A stretch of 64,000 nucleotides of DNA, from positions 1 through 64,000 of the IMG/VR virus record IMGVR_UViG_3300044699_000088; one strand, written 5' to 3'. Of this stretch, positions 45,518-52,933 are shown piece by piece; within the stretch, counting starts at the first letter, position 1, and every line of letters starts with the position of its first letter. The notes beneath the pieces are model-generated. The model searched no databases. It had not been told where the DNA came from and saw nothing but the letters and a program-made list of their open reading frames with translations. Origin of the DNA: a virus. A program made the position numbers and the translations under genes.

Positions 45518-45555
45518 CTGCTTGCCAGTCTACCCTAGGTAGAGCCGGCAAGCAG
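45518..45555 (-). promoter_or_regulatory. Long imperfect hairpin with CTTGCC arms
   Basis: CTGCTTGCC (45518-45526) is the exact inverse of GGCAAGCAG (45547-45555), and inside them TCTACC pairs with GGTAGA. The element lies 13 bases before the secreted-protein start and just after the lipoprotein gene. It contains the same CTTGCC half-sites as the operators nearby. It may be an operator or a processing hairpin. Confidence 0.5.
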
Positions 45556-45578
45556 GAAGGCGGTAGTTATTCGGATGT

Positions 45579-45950
45579 CTACTCGACCAGATGGACGGCA
45601 TCCGCTGAGCAAACCACGGCGCCTGTGCAGTTGTTCTTTACGCCCGCGCCCTTCTCCTCGCATGCGATGTGAATCACGGCGTCTCCACCGTGCTTGGCCG
45701 CATAAACGGACAGCAGTGCCAGTGCCTCTTCTGTCGCCATCGCAGGGCTGGAATTGGTGCTACATGCGACGCTCTTGATTCGCGCTACAAGCTGGTAGGC
45801 GCCGGGTGGGTTCTTGTTCGTGGTGAACATCTGGACCTGGCGAAGCGGTTTGTTGGCTTCCTTAATCGGGTCTGAGGTTGTTTGGCAGCCGACGAGAGTG
45901 ACGGCGAAAAGGGCGGCAAGATGGAATGCGGGAACTAGGTTTGCGTTCAT
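45579..45950 (-). CDS. RcsF-like outer-membrane lipoprotein (putative)
   Basis: The 123-residue product starts at 45950, five bases after the -10 box, so it is probably leaderless. It has a lipoprotein signal (FHLAALFAVTLVGC) and a compact domain with ALLSVYAAKHGGDAVIHIAC, NCTGAVVCSADAVHL. GGDA and two Cys pairs in this arrangement recall RcsF and related envelope-sensor lipoproteins. A phage copy could interfere with envelope stress signalling. Confidence 0.55.
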   Translation of the reverse strand: MNANLVPAFHLAALFAVTLVGCQTTSDPIKEANKPLRQVQMFTTNKNPPGAYQLVARIKSVACSTNSSPAMATEEALALLSVYAAKHGGDAVIHIACEEKGAGVKNNCTGAVVCSADAVHLVE

Positions 45951-45955
45951 GCCGA

Positions 45956-45992
45956 AGTCTAGCATGAGTGCCCGATTGCCGGCAAGTGGGCA
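45956..45992 (-). promoter_or_regulatory. Promoter/operator O1 for the lipoprotein gene
   Basis: A near-perfect 24-base palindrome at 45969-45992 (22 of 24 identical to the one at 46381) contains the -35 box TTGCCG on the minus strand. TAGACT, the -10 box, lies 18 bases further on at 45956-45961. A repressor bound here would block polymerase. Confidence 0.7.
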
Positions 45993-45997
45993 GAAGA

Positions 45998-46297
45998 CTA
46001 TTTTCCTGATTGCCCGCGTGGCTTCTTTGCTGAGGCTTTCTTTGCCAAGGCCTTCTCTGCTGCCGCCTTCTTCGCCTTAGCCTTGCCTCCCCGGCTGCCG
46101 ATCGCCCGGCGTTCTTCTGGTGTGCGCGCCGCTTGAGAAGCCTTCCCCCCCTTGACTCCGATCTCTTGACGTTGCCTTGGAGCGAGAGCTTCCGCTCTAG
46201 CGAGCCCGCCTCTCTGAGAGAACTCGACCATCGTTAGCGGAGACGGCTTAGTTGTGCAGCGGGTTCCTGCGCGTTTTTGACGTGGTGCCTTCGCCAT
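45998..46297 (-). CDS. KGG-type small basic protein (copy 2)
   Basis: The 99-residue product contains FSQRGGLARAEALAPRQRQE, IGVKGGKASQAARTPEERRA and IGSRGGKAKAKK, three helix-GG units as in KGG proteins, then a Lys/Ala tail. It is transcribed from a promoter at 46306-46342. The basic tail suggests nucleic-acid binding. Confidence 0.65.
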   Translation of the reverse strand: MAKAPRQKRAGTRCTTKPSPLTMVEFSQRGGLARAEALAPRQRQEIGVKGGKASQAARTPEERRAIGSRGGKAKAKKAAAEKALAKKASAKKPRGQSGK

Positions 46298-46305
46298 GCA
46301 CTTTT

Positions 46306-46342
46306 ATTTTGCCGCACGAACTAGCCCGTCGGCAAGTGTGCC
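46306..46342 (-). promoter_or_regulatory. Promoter with operator half-site O2
   Basis: On the minus strand TTGCCG (46330-46335) lies 18 bases from CAAAAT (46306-46311), eight bases before the ATG at 46297. The half-site GCACACTTGCCG matches one arm of the palindrome at 46381; the other arm is degenerate. The transcript would be leaderless. Confidence 0.5.
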
Positions 46343-46380
46343 TATTGATGGAGGGTTCCATAACCAACAAATATCTTCTC

Positions 46381-46416
46381 TGCCCACTTGCCGGCAAGTG
46401 GGCAATAGGCTATACT
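46381..46416 (+). promoter_or_regulatory. Promoter/operator O3 for the 46.4-47.8 kb operon
   Basis: A perfect 24-base palindrome (left arm TGCCCACTTGCC, right arm its inverse) spans 46381-46404. Its centre holds the -35 TTGCCG (46388-46393), and TATACT (46411-46416) follows at 17 bases. Transcription would start near 46423, giving a 33-base leader with a ribosome site (AGGAG). Confidence 0.8.
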
Positions 46417-46455
46417 GCCTTCAGTAAAGACAACCGCCCAACAGGAGAAACCAAA

Positions 46456-46632
46456 ATGACCTGCTTCGTCCTTCGCCTCGACACCGTAACCAAGACCTGG
46501 AAGCTCGTAGCGGCCTGCAATTCGAAGGTGAAGGCCGAGGCAATCGCGAACGAGATGCGGAAGGCTTGGCACCAGGTCAAGATCACCGAGATTCAGACTG
46601 TGAAGACAGAGCGCTCGGCGGTGGCAGCATGA
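46456..46632 (+). CDS. Small hypothetical protein
   Basis: A 58-residue frame (MTCFVLRLDTVTKTWKLVAA) after AGGAG, first gene of the operon driven from the palindromic promoter at 46.4 kb. Strand-strand-helix composition. It overlaps the next gene by ATGA. Function unknown. Confidence 0.6.
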   Translation: MTCFVLRLDTVTKTWKLVAACNSKVKAEAIANEMRKAWHQVKITEIQTVKTERSAVAA

Positions 46633-46925
46633 GCGGGCGTTGCGATACCCACTGCGGGCAATACATGGTCGAGCTTTCCAAAGCCGCTATGTATCGCCGC
46701 CTCGCCCTCGCCGGTCGAATCAACAACGTCACCGGCAAGCGCGATTACGCGAGCCTTGGCCGGGTCGCGATCGACCTAGCGCGCGCTATTCGGCAGCAGG
46801 TTCCGCATGGTTACCCGTGGGCCGTGGGGTATCGATACGAGCCGGCGGAGTTGGGAGCGGTTGGACGGCGGATGGTGGTCTATATCGAAAACGTTGAAGC
46901 GAAACTCGAAGAAATGGCAGCGTAA
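46629..46925 (+). CDS. Hypothetical protein
   Basis: A 98-residue product (MSGRCDTHCGQYMVELSKAA) with two early Cys residues and a helical body (AIDLARAIRQQVPHG, VYIENVEAKLEEMAA). Coupled to the upstream gene. No family recognised. Confidence 0.6.
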   Translation: MSGRCDTHCGQYMVELSKAAMYRRLALAGRINNVTGKRDYASLGRVAIDLARAIRQQVPHGYPWAVGYRYEPAELGAVGRRMVVYIENVEAKLEEMAA

Positions 46926-46942
46926 ACAGTAGGAGACGACAA

Positions 46943-47098
46943 ATGGAGTATCTAGTGAGCATCCACATCCCGACCACGGAATCCACTCCAGAGCTTGCGG
47001 CGCTAGAAGTTGCGAATGCGCTCCGCACGTGGCCAATCGAAGACGTAATAGCGGCGATGGAAATTCGAGAGTGGCCGATCGAGCATCGCCAGCTATAG
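46943..47098 (+). CDS. Small hypothetical protein
   Basis: ATG 46943 after AGGAGA encodes 51 residues (MEYLVSIHIPTTESTPELAA). Near the end it has two similar short units, LRTWPIEDV and IREWPIEHRQL. The ribosome site and tight spacing support it despite its length. Function unknown. Confidence 0.5.
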   Translation: MEYLVSIHIPTTESTPELAALEVANALRTWPIEDVIAAMEIREWPIEHRQL

Positions 47099-47110
47099 CG
47101 GAGGTCAATC

Positions 47111-47317
47111 ATGCACCCCGAAGAGCAGGAAGACATCCAAATCGTGCGCGAAGCAATGGATCACGCCGCGCGCCAGATCCTGACCGCGCATCGCGCGTTC
47201 AACCGGGACGAGGTAGAGAAGTGGCCGGCGTGGCTGGTCTCGTGGATCGCGCCAGCCGTTGCCGAGGCTAATAGAGCAAGTCTGTATACGACGGTCGTCA
47301 TGAGGAGAGAGCGATGA
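47111..47317 (+). CDS. Small helical protein
   Basis: A 68-residue frame (MHPEEQEDIQIVREAMDHAA) preceded by GGAGG. Helical, acidic at the start and basic at the end (VVMRRER). The stop overlaps the next ATG. Function unknown. Confidence 0.55.
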   Translation: MHPEEQEDIQIVREAMDHAARQILTAHRAFNRDEVEKWPAWLVSWIAPAVAEANRASLYTTVVMRRER

Positions 47318-47544
47318 GCACCGCGCATGGTTACGACTACGTGATTCTTCATCCAGGTAATTGCGGATGCCGGCACGACGGATGGTTGCCTGATGAGGCG
47401 GCAGCCGGTGATATGTGCCGGATCTGTGACTACTCGCTCGGTCTCAATGTGCCGGTAACGCTCGACGATGGGAAGCTCCATGCGCATTTGAGCTGCCAAG
47501 TCGAGAGGGAAGAGCGGGAGTGGGAGAGGGAGGAGCGGCGATGA
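47314..47544 (+). CDS. Small zinc-binding protein
   Basis: A 76-residue product with GNCGCRHDG and CRICDYSLG, a probable Cys4 or Cys3His site, and a charged C-terminal helix (EREEREWEREERR). It overlaps genes on both sides. Function unknown. Confidence 0.55.
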   Translation: MSTAHGYDYVILHPGNCGCRHDGWLPDEAAAGDMCRICDYSLGLNVPVTLDDGKLHAHLSCQVEREEREWEREERR

Positions 47545-47831
47545 AGGGCACCGTGATCTATCCAGACGGCCGGCGCGAACCCATCACGCTCACCGAAGAG
47601 AACAAGCTCCGCGAGATCTACGCGGTGATCGGCTGCACTGTGGTCGAGCATGTAACGCTAAAAGGTGGGGGTTGTATGTGGTTCGACGGTGAGGGGACAT
47701 TTCATGTTGATACGCTACCGACTGCGGAACGGGTCGCGATCAGCAACGACGAGGCGACCCTGCTACTGCTTGATGCTACTGGCGTTCCGTGGGATTGCGT
47801 CACTGGCGTGGTGGTGGTGGAGGCGCGATGA
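47541..47831 (+). CDS. DUF3846-like protein
   Basis: The 96-residue protein (MKGTVIYPDGRREPITLTEE) follows the DUF3846 pattern: 'L...VG..VE.V.L' (REIYAVIGCTVVEHVTL), a central aromatic 'MW.D.EG' (CMWFDGEGTFHVD) and ATLLLLDATGVPWDCVTGVV. The family is common in phages and plasmids; its function is unknown. ATG 47541 overlaps the previous stop. Confidence 0.6.
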   Translation: MKGTVIYPDGRREPITLTEENKLREIYAVIGCTVVEHVTLKGGGCMWFDGEGTFHVDTLPTAERVAISNDEATLLLLDATGVPWDCVTGVVVVEAR

Positions 47832-47847
47832 GCGCGACCCGCGTTAC

Positions 47848-48045
47848 CTACGCCTTCCACCGCGCCTTAGCCGCTTTCTTGGCGATGTCCGACCGGCGCT
47901 TTTGGCTGAGCTTCAAGGCTCTAGCGTGCCCGCCCTTGGATGCTCCCAGCTTCGAGAGGGCCGAGGCCGCAGCGCTTACAGCCGGGTCCACGGTGGGCTC
48001 TTCTGGTGGTGGGTCAGCCGTGCTCTTCTTGGCTCTTCGCGGCAT
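47848..48045 (-). CDS. KGG-type small basic protein (copy 3)
   Basis: The 65-residue product has a Pro/Ala-rich start and the helix-GG unit LSKLGASKGGHARALKLSQK followed by RRSDIAKKAAKARWKA. It is the third protein of this kind on the minus strand within 4 kb. It converges on the DUF3846-like gene and is divergent from the operon at 48.15 kb. Confidence 0.6.
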   Translation of the reverse strand: MPRRAKKSTADPPPEEPTVDPAVSAAASALSKLGASKGGHARALKLSQKRRSDIAKKAAKARWKA

Positions 48046-48110
48046 CGAGACACAGGGTACCGCTGAAGTCCGAATAAGTCACGCTGCGATGCCTCACTAA
48101 GACCGAATTC

Positions 48111-48141
48111 GCTTGCATCCTTGCCCGAGCAAGCATACAAT
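48111..48141 (+). promoter_or_regulatory. Promoter of the recombination operon with CTTGC/GCAAG repeat
   Basis: TTGCAT (48113-48118) and TACAAT (48136-48141) are exactly 17 bases apart. GCTTGC (48111-48116) and GCAAGC (48129-48134) form an inverted repeat over the promoter. The first ATG is nine bases after the -10, so the message is nearly leaderless. Confidence 0.7.
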
Positions 48142-48150
48142 GGTTCAGCA

Positions 48151-48366
48151 ATGAAAACGATCCGCATGGCTTCTCATCTCGTGACTGGCGGTCATGGCTT
48201 CGCGGTCAAGCTGTGCGATGCGTGCAACGTCATCGCGCTCGCCAAAGTCCCCGACGCCGACTCCATTCCGATGTTTGGAGAAGACACGCGACGTTGGGCT
48301 TGCGATTCGTGCGGACCTGGGCGGCTGGCAGTGGTGATCCCGTTCCCGAAGAGAGGCAAGCTATGA
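48151..48366 (+). CDS. Small zinc-ribbon protein
   Basis: A 71-residue product (MKTIRMASHLVTGGHGFAVK) with LCDACNVIAL and WACDSCGPG, a Cys4 ribbon. It is the first gene of the operon from the 48.1-kb promoter and overlaps the next start. Function unknown. Confidence 0.65.
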   Translation: MKTIRMASHLVTGGHGFAVKLCDACNVIALAKVPDADSIPMFGEDTRRWACDSCGPGRLAVVIPFPKRGKL

Positions 48367-48545
48367 GTTACTACACCGTCCCCATCGAACCCGACACATG
48401 TGTCTGCACTCACCACGTTGACGAGTGCGAAGAGGGAGAAGACTTAGACGAATGCTATGCCTGCTATCTCGAGGACTGTGAGATGGAAGAGGGGCAGGCG
48501 GATGACGACGGAGATTACGAAGAGATGCACAGGAGATTGCAATAA
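48363..48545 (+). CDS. Small acidic Cys-rich protein
   Basis: A 60-residue, very acidic product with CVCTHHVDECEEGED and CYACYLEDCEMEEG. Enough Cys and His for one or two metal sites. Overlaps both neighbours. Function unknown. Confidence 0.6.
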   Translation: MSYYTVPIEPDTCVCTHHVDECEEGEDLDECYACYLEDCEMEEGQADDDGDYEEMHRRLQ

Positions 48546-48775
48546 TGGCAGCCAGACAACTACCAGCCCCAGGAACCAAGTACGGACCGTGCGAGGGAGA
48601 GTGCGCCGATCGCGACTGCGCAGCAATACGAGCAGAAGCCGCCGCGATCTGCGAATACTGCAATATCTCGATCGGATACGAGGTGTCCTTCTATCGTGAT
48701 GGCACCGGAGTGAGGGCCAGCTACCACGCGGTTTGTCTTGAGGATGCGATAGACCGTGAAGCGAAAAGGGTATAG
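48545..48775 (+). CDS. Small zinc-binding protein
   Basis: A 76-residue product with GECADRDCAA and ICEYCNISIGYEVSFYRDG, then a His/Cys near the end (YHAVCLEDA). It looks like a treble-clef or zinc-ribbon domain. Overlaps the preceding stop by one base. Confidence 0.6.
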   Translation: MAARQLPAPGTKYGPCEGECADRDCAAIRAEAAAICEYCNISIGYEVSFYRDGTGVRASYHAVCLEDAIDREAKRV

Positions 48776-48843
48776 CCAATGAGGTGAGGGGGGGAGGAGT
48801 TCTTCGCAGTAGAATTGAACAATCAACCGCAGGGAGATTTCAG

Positions 48844-49665
48844 ATGACCGAGATTGCTGCACTACCAACACGACGCAACAACGGACCGAGCCCAGAGCTT
48901 ATTGAGCAGGTTGTCATTAAAGGCGATCTCTCGGCGCTTACCCCTGCACAACGAAGCGAGTATTACGCACAAGTTTGCAGCTCGCTTGGACTCAATCCGC
49001 TTACCAAACCATTCGACTACCTTACACTCAAAGAGAAGGAAGGCAGCGCGAAGCTCGTTCTCTACGCAAAGAAGGATTGCACCGACCAACTACGGCAGCT
49101 CAAAAACGTTTCTGTCCAGATCGTCGGCCGTGAGCAGGTCGGGGAAATCTATCTAGTCACCGCCAGGGCTGTCATGCCTAATGGTCGCCTCGACGAGTCT
49201 GTTGGCGCGGTCACAATTGCGAACCTCCGTGGCGATTACCTAGCTAACGCTTTGATGAAGGCTGAGACGAAAGCGAAGCGGCGTGTAACGTTGTCGATTT
49301 GTGGCCTCGGTCTGCTCGATGAATCGGAGCTTGAAGAAGCTGGCGCTTTCGCTGGCGACGATACTCCCGCACAACATCCGCAGTTTGCAGAGCCCCAGCC
49401 GGCCGAACAGCCCGAGGAGGGAGTGGTCGACGGTGATGCTCCGCGTGTTGTTGGGGTTCGGGTCGCGAAGACTGGCAAAAACACTAACGGCGAATGGCGG
49501 TTGTATGTAGTGAAGCTGAGCAACGACAAGGAATACACGACCTTTAGCGAGACAGTCGCGACAAAAGCAAAGGAACTTTTGGCTGCCAAGGTTCCCGTTA
49601 GCTTTGAGGCTGATGACAAGGGTGACGGAAAATTGAGCCTCATCCTGATCGAGGCCGCTCAATGA
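48844..49665 (+). CDS. Phage recombination protein, probable ssDNA-annealing type
   Basis: The 273-residue protein has conserved text of a widespread phage family placed beside exonucleases: LIEQVVIKGDLSALTPAQRS, CSSLGLNPLTKPFDYLTLKE, KLVLYAKKDCTDQLRQL and NALMKAETKAKRRVTLSICG. The last is shared with Rad52/RecT-like annealing families. The C-terminal 90 residues may be a separate beta domain (AKTGKNTNGEWRLYVVKLSN). It likely anneals single strands for recombination. GGGAG precedes the ATG. Confidence 0.75.
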   Translation: MTEIAALPTRRNNGPSPELIEQVVIKGDLSALTPAQRSEYYAQVCSSLGLNPLTKPFDYLTLKEKEGSAKLVLYAKKDCTDQLRQLKNVSVQIVGREQVGEIYLVTARAVMPNGRLDESVGAVTIANLRGDYLANALMKAETKAKRRVTLSICGLGLLDESELEEAGAFAGDDTPAQHPQFAEPQPAEQPEEGVVDGDAPRVVGVRVAKTGKNTNGEWRLYVVKLSNDKEYTTFSETVATKAKELLAAKVPVSFEADDKGDGKLSLILIEAAQ

Positions 49666-50276
49666 GCAACGTAGTCCCATTCCCGGCGCCTGACCTCCGG
49701 TTCGAACCGGAAGAGCACCGCTACTTTCTCGGCGATGACGAGCTACCAAGCGTGACGACGGTCCTCAAGCGCGCGGGATTGGTAAACTATGATTTCTGCA
49801 CGGAGTACGCCCGCGAGCGCGGGAGTGTCATTCACAAAGCCATCCACTTAGAGCTCTCCGGTAAGGGGCTGGACTGGAGCACTCTAAACGAGGAGCTTCA
49901 TCCTCCTGTGTCGGGCGCGCTGCAATTCGTTGAGGACATGAAAGCCAAGACGATCGCCACCGAGGAACGCGTCCACTCCACCCTCTACCGCTACGCCGGC
50001 ACGCTCGACTGGCGCGGCATTATCGACGGCAAGCTATGGATTATTGACTGGAAGAGCTTCATGACGCCCACAAAAGCCACAGGCTGGCAGACCGCCGGCT
50101 ACGCCGACGCCTCGACGGAGATGACCGGGCAGCGCGTCTCCAAGCGTTGCGCCGTGCACCTGGCCCCCGATGGGCGCTACAAAACAGAGCTGTACGAATC
50201 GCGAGCTGACCTCCAAGTTTTCCGTGCTGCTCTAATCATTGCCAACGTGCGAAGGGAAGTAGGACTGCTGTCTTAG
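49662..50276 (+). CDS. PD-(D/E)XK nuclease, probable phage exonuclease
   Basis: The 204-residue protein has RGSVIHKAIHLELSGKGLDW at the start and YAGTLDWRGIIDGKLWIIDW followed by KS, i.e. the D-x(n)-DxK active site of Cas4/RecB/lambda-Exo-like nucleases. It overlaps the annealing protein gene by ATGA, so the two probably work together: the nuclease resects DNA ends and the annealing protein binds the product. Confidence 0.8.
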   Translation: MSNVVPFPAPDLRFEPEEHRYFLGDDELPSVTTVLKRAGLVNYDFCTEYARERGSVIHKAIHLELSGKGLDWSTLNEELHPPVSGALQFVEDMKAKTIATEERVHSTLYRYAGTLDWRGIIDGKLWIIDWKSFMTPTKATGWQTAGYADASTEMTGQRVSKRCAVHLAPDGRYKTELYESRADLQVFRAALIIANVRREVGLLS

Positions 50277-50290
50277 CGAGGATATGACAA

Positions 50291-50497
50291 ATGGAAAACA
50301 ACACGCATCATCAGTGGGGCGCGCAAAAACCGAACGGCGAGCAATGGTGCGAAAGGTGCGATTACGTCAAGGCCCTTGTCAGCAACGGGTACACGCTTCG
50401 CGTTCGCTACCGTAGACACAGCGACACGCGTTGGAGTACGCGTACGCGCGCTTGCATGCCGACCGAAACACTCGAAGAAATTACAGGACTGTTATGA
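50291..50497 (+). CDS. Small zinc protein
   Basis: A 68-residue product with WCERCDYVKAL and a basic beta-like middle (GYTLRVRYRRHSDTRWS). Sits between the nuclease and a conserved recombination-associated gene and overlaps the latter. Function unknown. Confidence 0.55.
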   Translation: MENNTHHQWGAQKPNGEQWCERCDYVKALVSNGYTLRVRYRRHSDTRWSTRTRACMPTETLEEITGLL

Positions 50498-51198
50498 CTA
50501 CCACCGAGCTAGTTGCCGCGTCAGTGGCCTCTTCCGTCGAACTAGAAACCCGCGCGATTGCATGGCCAGATCGCGCCCGCGCACTAAAGATTGTGGACGC
50601 GCAAAGCTATGTTGAGTCTGCGGAGCTGCTGAACGAGATCAAGGATCTCCGCCGAGAGATTCACAACACGTTCGATCCGATTGTGGGCAAGGCATACGAC
50701 GCTCACAAGGAAGCGATCAAGCAAAAGAAGCGGCACGAAGACCCGCTCGTGATCGCCGAGGCAATCATCAAGGGGTCGATCGTCGCCTACGATTACCAGC
50801 AAGAGCAGATCCGCCAAGCGGAAGAGGCGCGGCTCCGCGACGAGGCGCGCAAGCGGGAAGAGGAACGCATCCTCCTGGAGGCCATCGAGGCAGAGCAGGA
50901 CGGTGATACGGAGTCGGCGGCGGAGATCCTAGCCGAGCCGATCGTGACGCCCCTGGTTCACGCGGCGCCCAACGTGCCCAAGGTCTCCGGCATCTCCATG
51001 CGGGAGACCTGGACATTTGAGGTGACAAACCTCCATCAACTCATCGCCCACTGTGCCAGCCACCCCGAGGACGCGAATCTCCTGCAGGCGAACAGCGTGG
51101 CCATCGGCGCCATGGTTCGGGCCCGTGGCAAGGCGTTCAACGTGCCGGGCATTCGGGCCGGGCTCAAGAAAGGTGTTGCGGCAGGCGGGAAGCGATAG
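50494..51198 (+). CDS. Phage coiled-coil protein of the recombination module
   Basis: The 234-residue product has a helical N-terminal half (YVESAELLNEIKDLRREIHN, YDAHKEAIKQKKRHEDPLVI), a charged coiled coil (EEARLRDEARKREEERILLE), and a C-terminal domain (SMRETWTFEVTNLHQLIAHC, VPGIRAGLKKGVAAGGKR). This architecture, ending 'PG(I/V)RA.', is common next to recT/exonuclease genes. Its role is not known. Confidence 0.7.
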   Translation: MTTTELVAASVASSVELETRAIAWPDRARALKIVDAQSYVESAELLNEIKDLRREIHNTFDPIVGKAYDAHKEAIKQKKRHEDPLVIAEAIIKGSIVAYDYQQEQIRQAEEARLRDEARKREEERILLEAIEAEQDGDTESAAEILAEPIVTPLVHAAPNVPKVSGISMRETWTFEVTNLHQLIAHCASHPEDANLLQANSVAIGAMVRARGKAFNVPGIRAGLKKGVAAGGKR

Positions 51199-51230
51199 GC
51201 AGTCACCAGTATAAGAACAGGATAAATATC

Positions 51231-51521
51231 ATGGCAAAATGCACGAAACACGACTTCAGCACCGAGCACGTAGAGCTGCTCGTCACTCTGGTTGACGCCC
51301 ACCTGGAGTCCATCCGTTACGCCAGCGATCTAGACGCCGTCGGCAACGCCTGGACGGTGCGCAAGATCTTGGGTGCGATGCTTCCCGGCACAGAGGCCAA
51401 GCCCAAGCGAGCGCGCCGGCAATCTACGCTCGCTCTGGCCGTTACGCCTGTCGAGCCTGTGGCCGATCGCGACACGTTCCCAACGGACAGTACGCTTTTC
51501 TTTGAAGAGGAGCTGCTCTGA
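51231..51521 (+). CDS. Hypothetical protein
   Basis: A 96-residue product with a helical N-terminus (EHVELLVTLVDAHLESIRYA) and a basic linker. Starts after a 32-base gap and overlaps the next gene by one base. No family recognised. Confidence 0.6.
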   Translation: MAKCTKHDFSTEHVELLVTLVDAHLESIRYASDLDAVGNAWTVRKILGAMLPGTEAKPKRARRQSTLALAVTPVEPVADRDTFPTDSTLFFEEELL

Positions 51522-51781
51522 TGCAGCGGAAGAGTTGCTTGGCGCGCAGCGAGGACGGACGGTATGGGTGGGCCACGTTTTACCTGGATGGACACCGGAT
51601 TGACCTTCACGTGGGAGATGGGAAGTTCACCCTAGAAGTCGATGCGAAGTCGATCACGGTGGCTGCTAACGCCAACTATCCCGTCAGCTTGGCCATGACG
51701 CTTGAAGAACTCGCCGCTACATTTAAGGATGCAGCAAAGCAGGAGCGCGAGCGCCTTGCCGCTAGAAAGGAGGCACCCTAA
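51521..51781 (+). CDS. Hypothetical protein
   Basis: An 86-residue product (MQRKSCLARSEDGRYGWATF) with a beta-rich start and a C-terminal helix (FKDAAKQERERLAARKEAP). The next gene begins at the base after its stop. Function unknown. Confidence 0.6.
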   Translation: MQRKSCLARSEDGRYGWATFYLDGHRIDLHVGDGKFTLEVDAKSITVAANANYPVSLAMTLEELAATFKDAAKQERERLAARKEAP

Positions 51782-52150
51782 GTGGGACTCGACACCACAC
51801 ACGATTGCTGGCACGGCCCGTATAGCGCGTTCATGCGCTGGCGATGCTGGCTACACCTGTTCATCACCGAGGACCCCAAGGGGGCCACGGAGGAGGCTCT
51901 ACGGGATGCATGGGTATCAGGTCGGTATTCTGATCAATCCGTACCGATCAATGTGCTCATGAACCACTCCGACTGTGATGGTGAGATCCCGGCCGACGTG
52001 TGCGGGCCGCTGGCTGATGCGCTGGAGGCTCTGATGTCTAAGAAGATGCCACCGCGCGCCCTGTACGACCAGATGCGGCCTGCTACAGAACGGTTCATTG
52101 CCGGCCTTCGCTTGGCCGCATCACGCAGCGAAGCGGTAGGGTTTCATTAG
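51782..52150 (+). CDS. Conserved phage hypothetical protein
   Basis: A GTG start directly after the preceding stop. The 122-residue product opens GLDTTHDCWHGPYSAFMRWR, a phrase I have seen in several phage proteins, and contains NHSDCDGEIP. The Cys/His/Asp residues could be a metal site. Function unknown. Confidence 0.65.
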   Translation: MGLDTTHDCWHGPYSAFMRWRCWLHLFITEDPKGATEEALRDAWVSGRYSDQSVPINVLMNHSDCDGEIPADVCGPLADALEALMSKKMPPRALYDQMRPATERFIAGLRLAASRSEAVGFH

Positions 52151-52169
52151 TTGAAAAGGAGGACTTTTG

Positions 52170-52403
52170 ATGACTCGCGAGATCAACGAACCGGGCGACT
52201 GTCCCTCGCTCCCGCTAGCCGGCGGATCGTGCAACGGAAAGGCGGGTCATGTCGGCAAGCATTGGCATCCGCTCATTCACGCTGATGGCTGTCGAACTAT
52301 TTTGGAGTGGGAGCGTGACGGTGAACCGCCATATCCGGCGAACGTTCCTCGCATTCCGCACTTCCTCGTGAGCTGGAAGCATCCACACACGATTGAGGAC
52401 TAA
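52170..52403 (+). CDS. Small hypothetical protein
   Basis: A 77-residue product (MTREINEPGDCPSLPLAGGS) with two Cys and several His (GHVGKHWHPLIHADGC) that could bind metal. Preceded by AAGGAGG. Function unknown. Confidence 0.55.
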   Translation: MTREINEPGDCPSLPLAGGSCNGKAGHVGKHWHPLIHADGCRTILEWERDGEPPYPANVPRIPHFLVSWKHPHTIED

Positions 52404-52428
52404 TCGAAGAGGAGGAGCCTCGACAGCC

Positions 52429-52758
52429 ATGAGTCGAAGAAAATCAACATATACAGTCCGTTGCGTCGAGCCGGGTTGCCACGAGTCGTCTTTCTATGAG
52501 TTCGATTCGCAGCGGGAGCGGCACGACTCTGGGGTTGTTGGCAAGCCGTGGTTCTGTGTTCGCCATAGCATGAAAGAGCGCGTCATCACGCCAGAGCGCC
52601 CACGAGTCGAATGGACTTCCGAGCCGGTTGCCGAAAGGTCGTATGGCAAGTTCGCGGGCGGAGATGGCGTGCTTATAAGCCGAGCCTACTATGCGGAGGT
52701 GAAGGACTTCCCTGTGGGCACTGTGTTCAAAATTACCTGCGAGGCGATCATGCCATGA
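52429..52758 (+). CDS. Small zinc-binding protein
   Basis: A 109-residue product with RCVEPGCHESSFYEFDSQRE and WFCVRHSMKERV, giving two Cys pairs with His, like small phage zinc fingers. GAGGAGGAG lies upstream. It overlaps the next gene. Confidence 0.6.
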   Translation: MSRRKSTYTVRCVEPGCHESSFYEFDSQRERHDSGVVGKPWFCVRHSMKERVITPERPRVEWTSEPVAERSYGKFAGGDGVLISRAYYAEVKDFPVGTVFKITCEAIMP

Positions 52759-52916
52759 CTTACCTATACGATCCGCCTGATCCCGACCCGCGCGAAGATG
52801 CGCCGGAGTGCATCTGTGATGATCCCGGCAACCCCGACGCGGACTCGGCGCCCGATTGCTACTACCATGGCGATCACCGTTCGCGAGCGCAAAGGCAAGC
52901 CGATGAGTACATTTAA
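52755..52916 (+). CDS. Small acidic protein
   Basis: A 53-residue product rich in Asp and Pro (MTYLYDPPDPDPREDAPECI) with CICDDPG and a CYYHGDH pair. Starts in the preceding stop. Function unknown. Confidence 0.5.
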   Translation: MTYLYDPPDPDPREDAPECICDDPGNPDADSAPDCYYHGDHRSRAQRQADEYI

Positions 52917-52933
52917 GGCTAGAGGAAACGACG

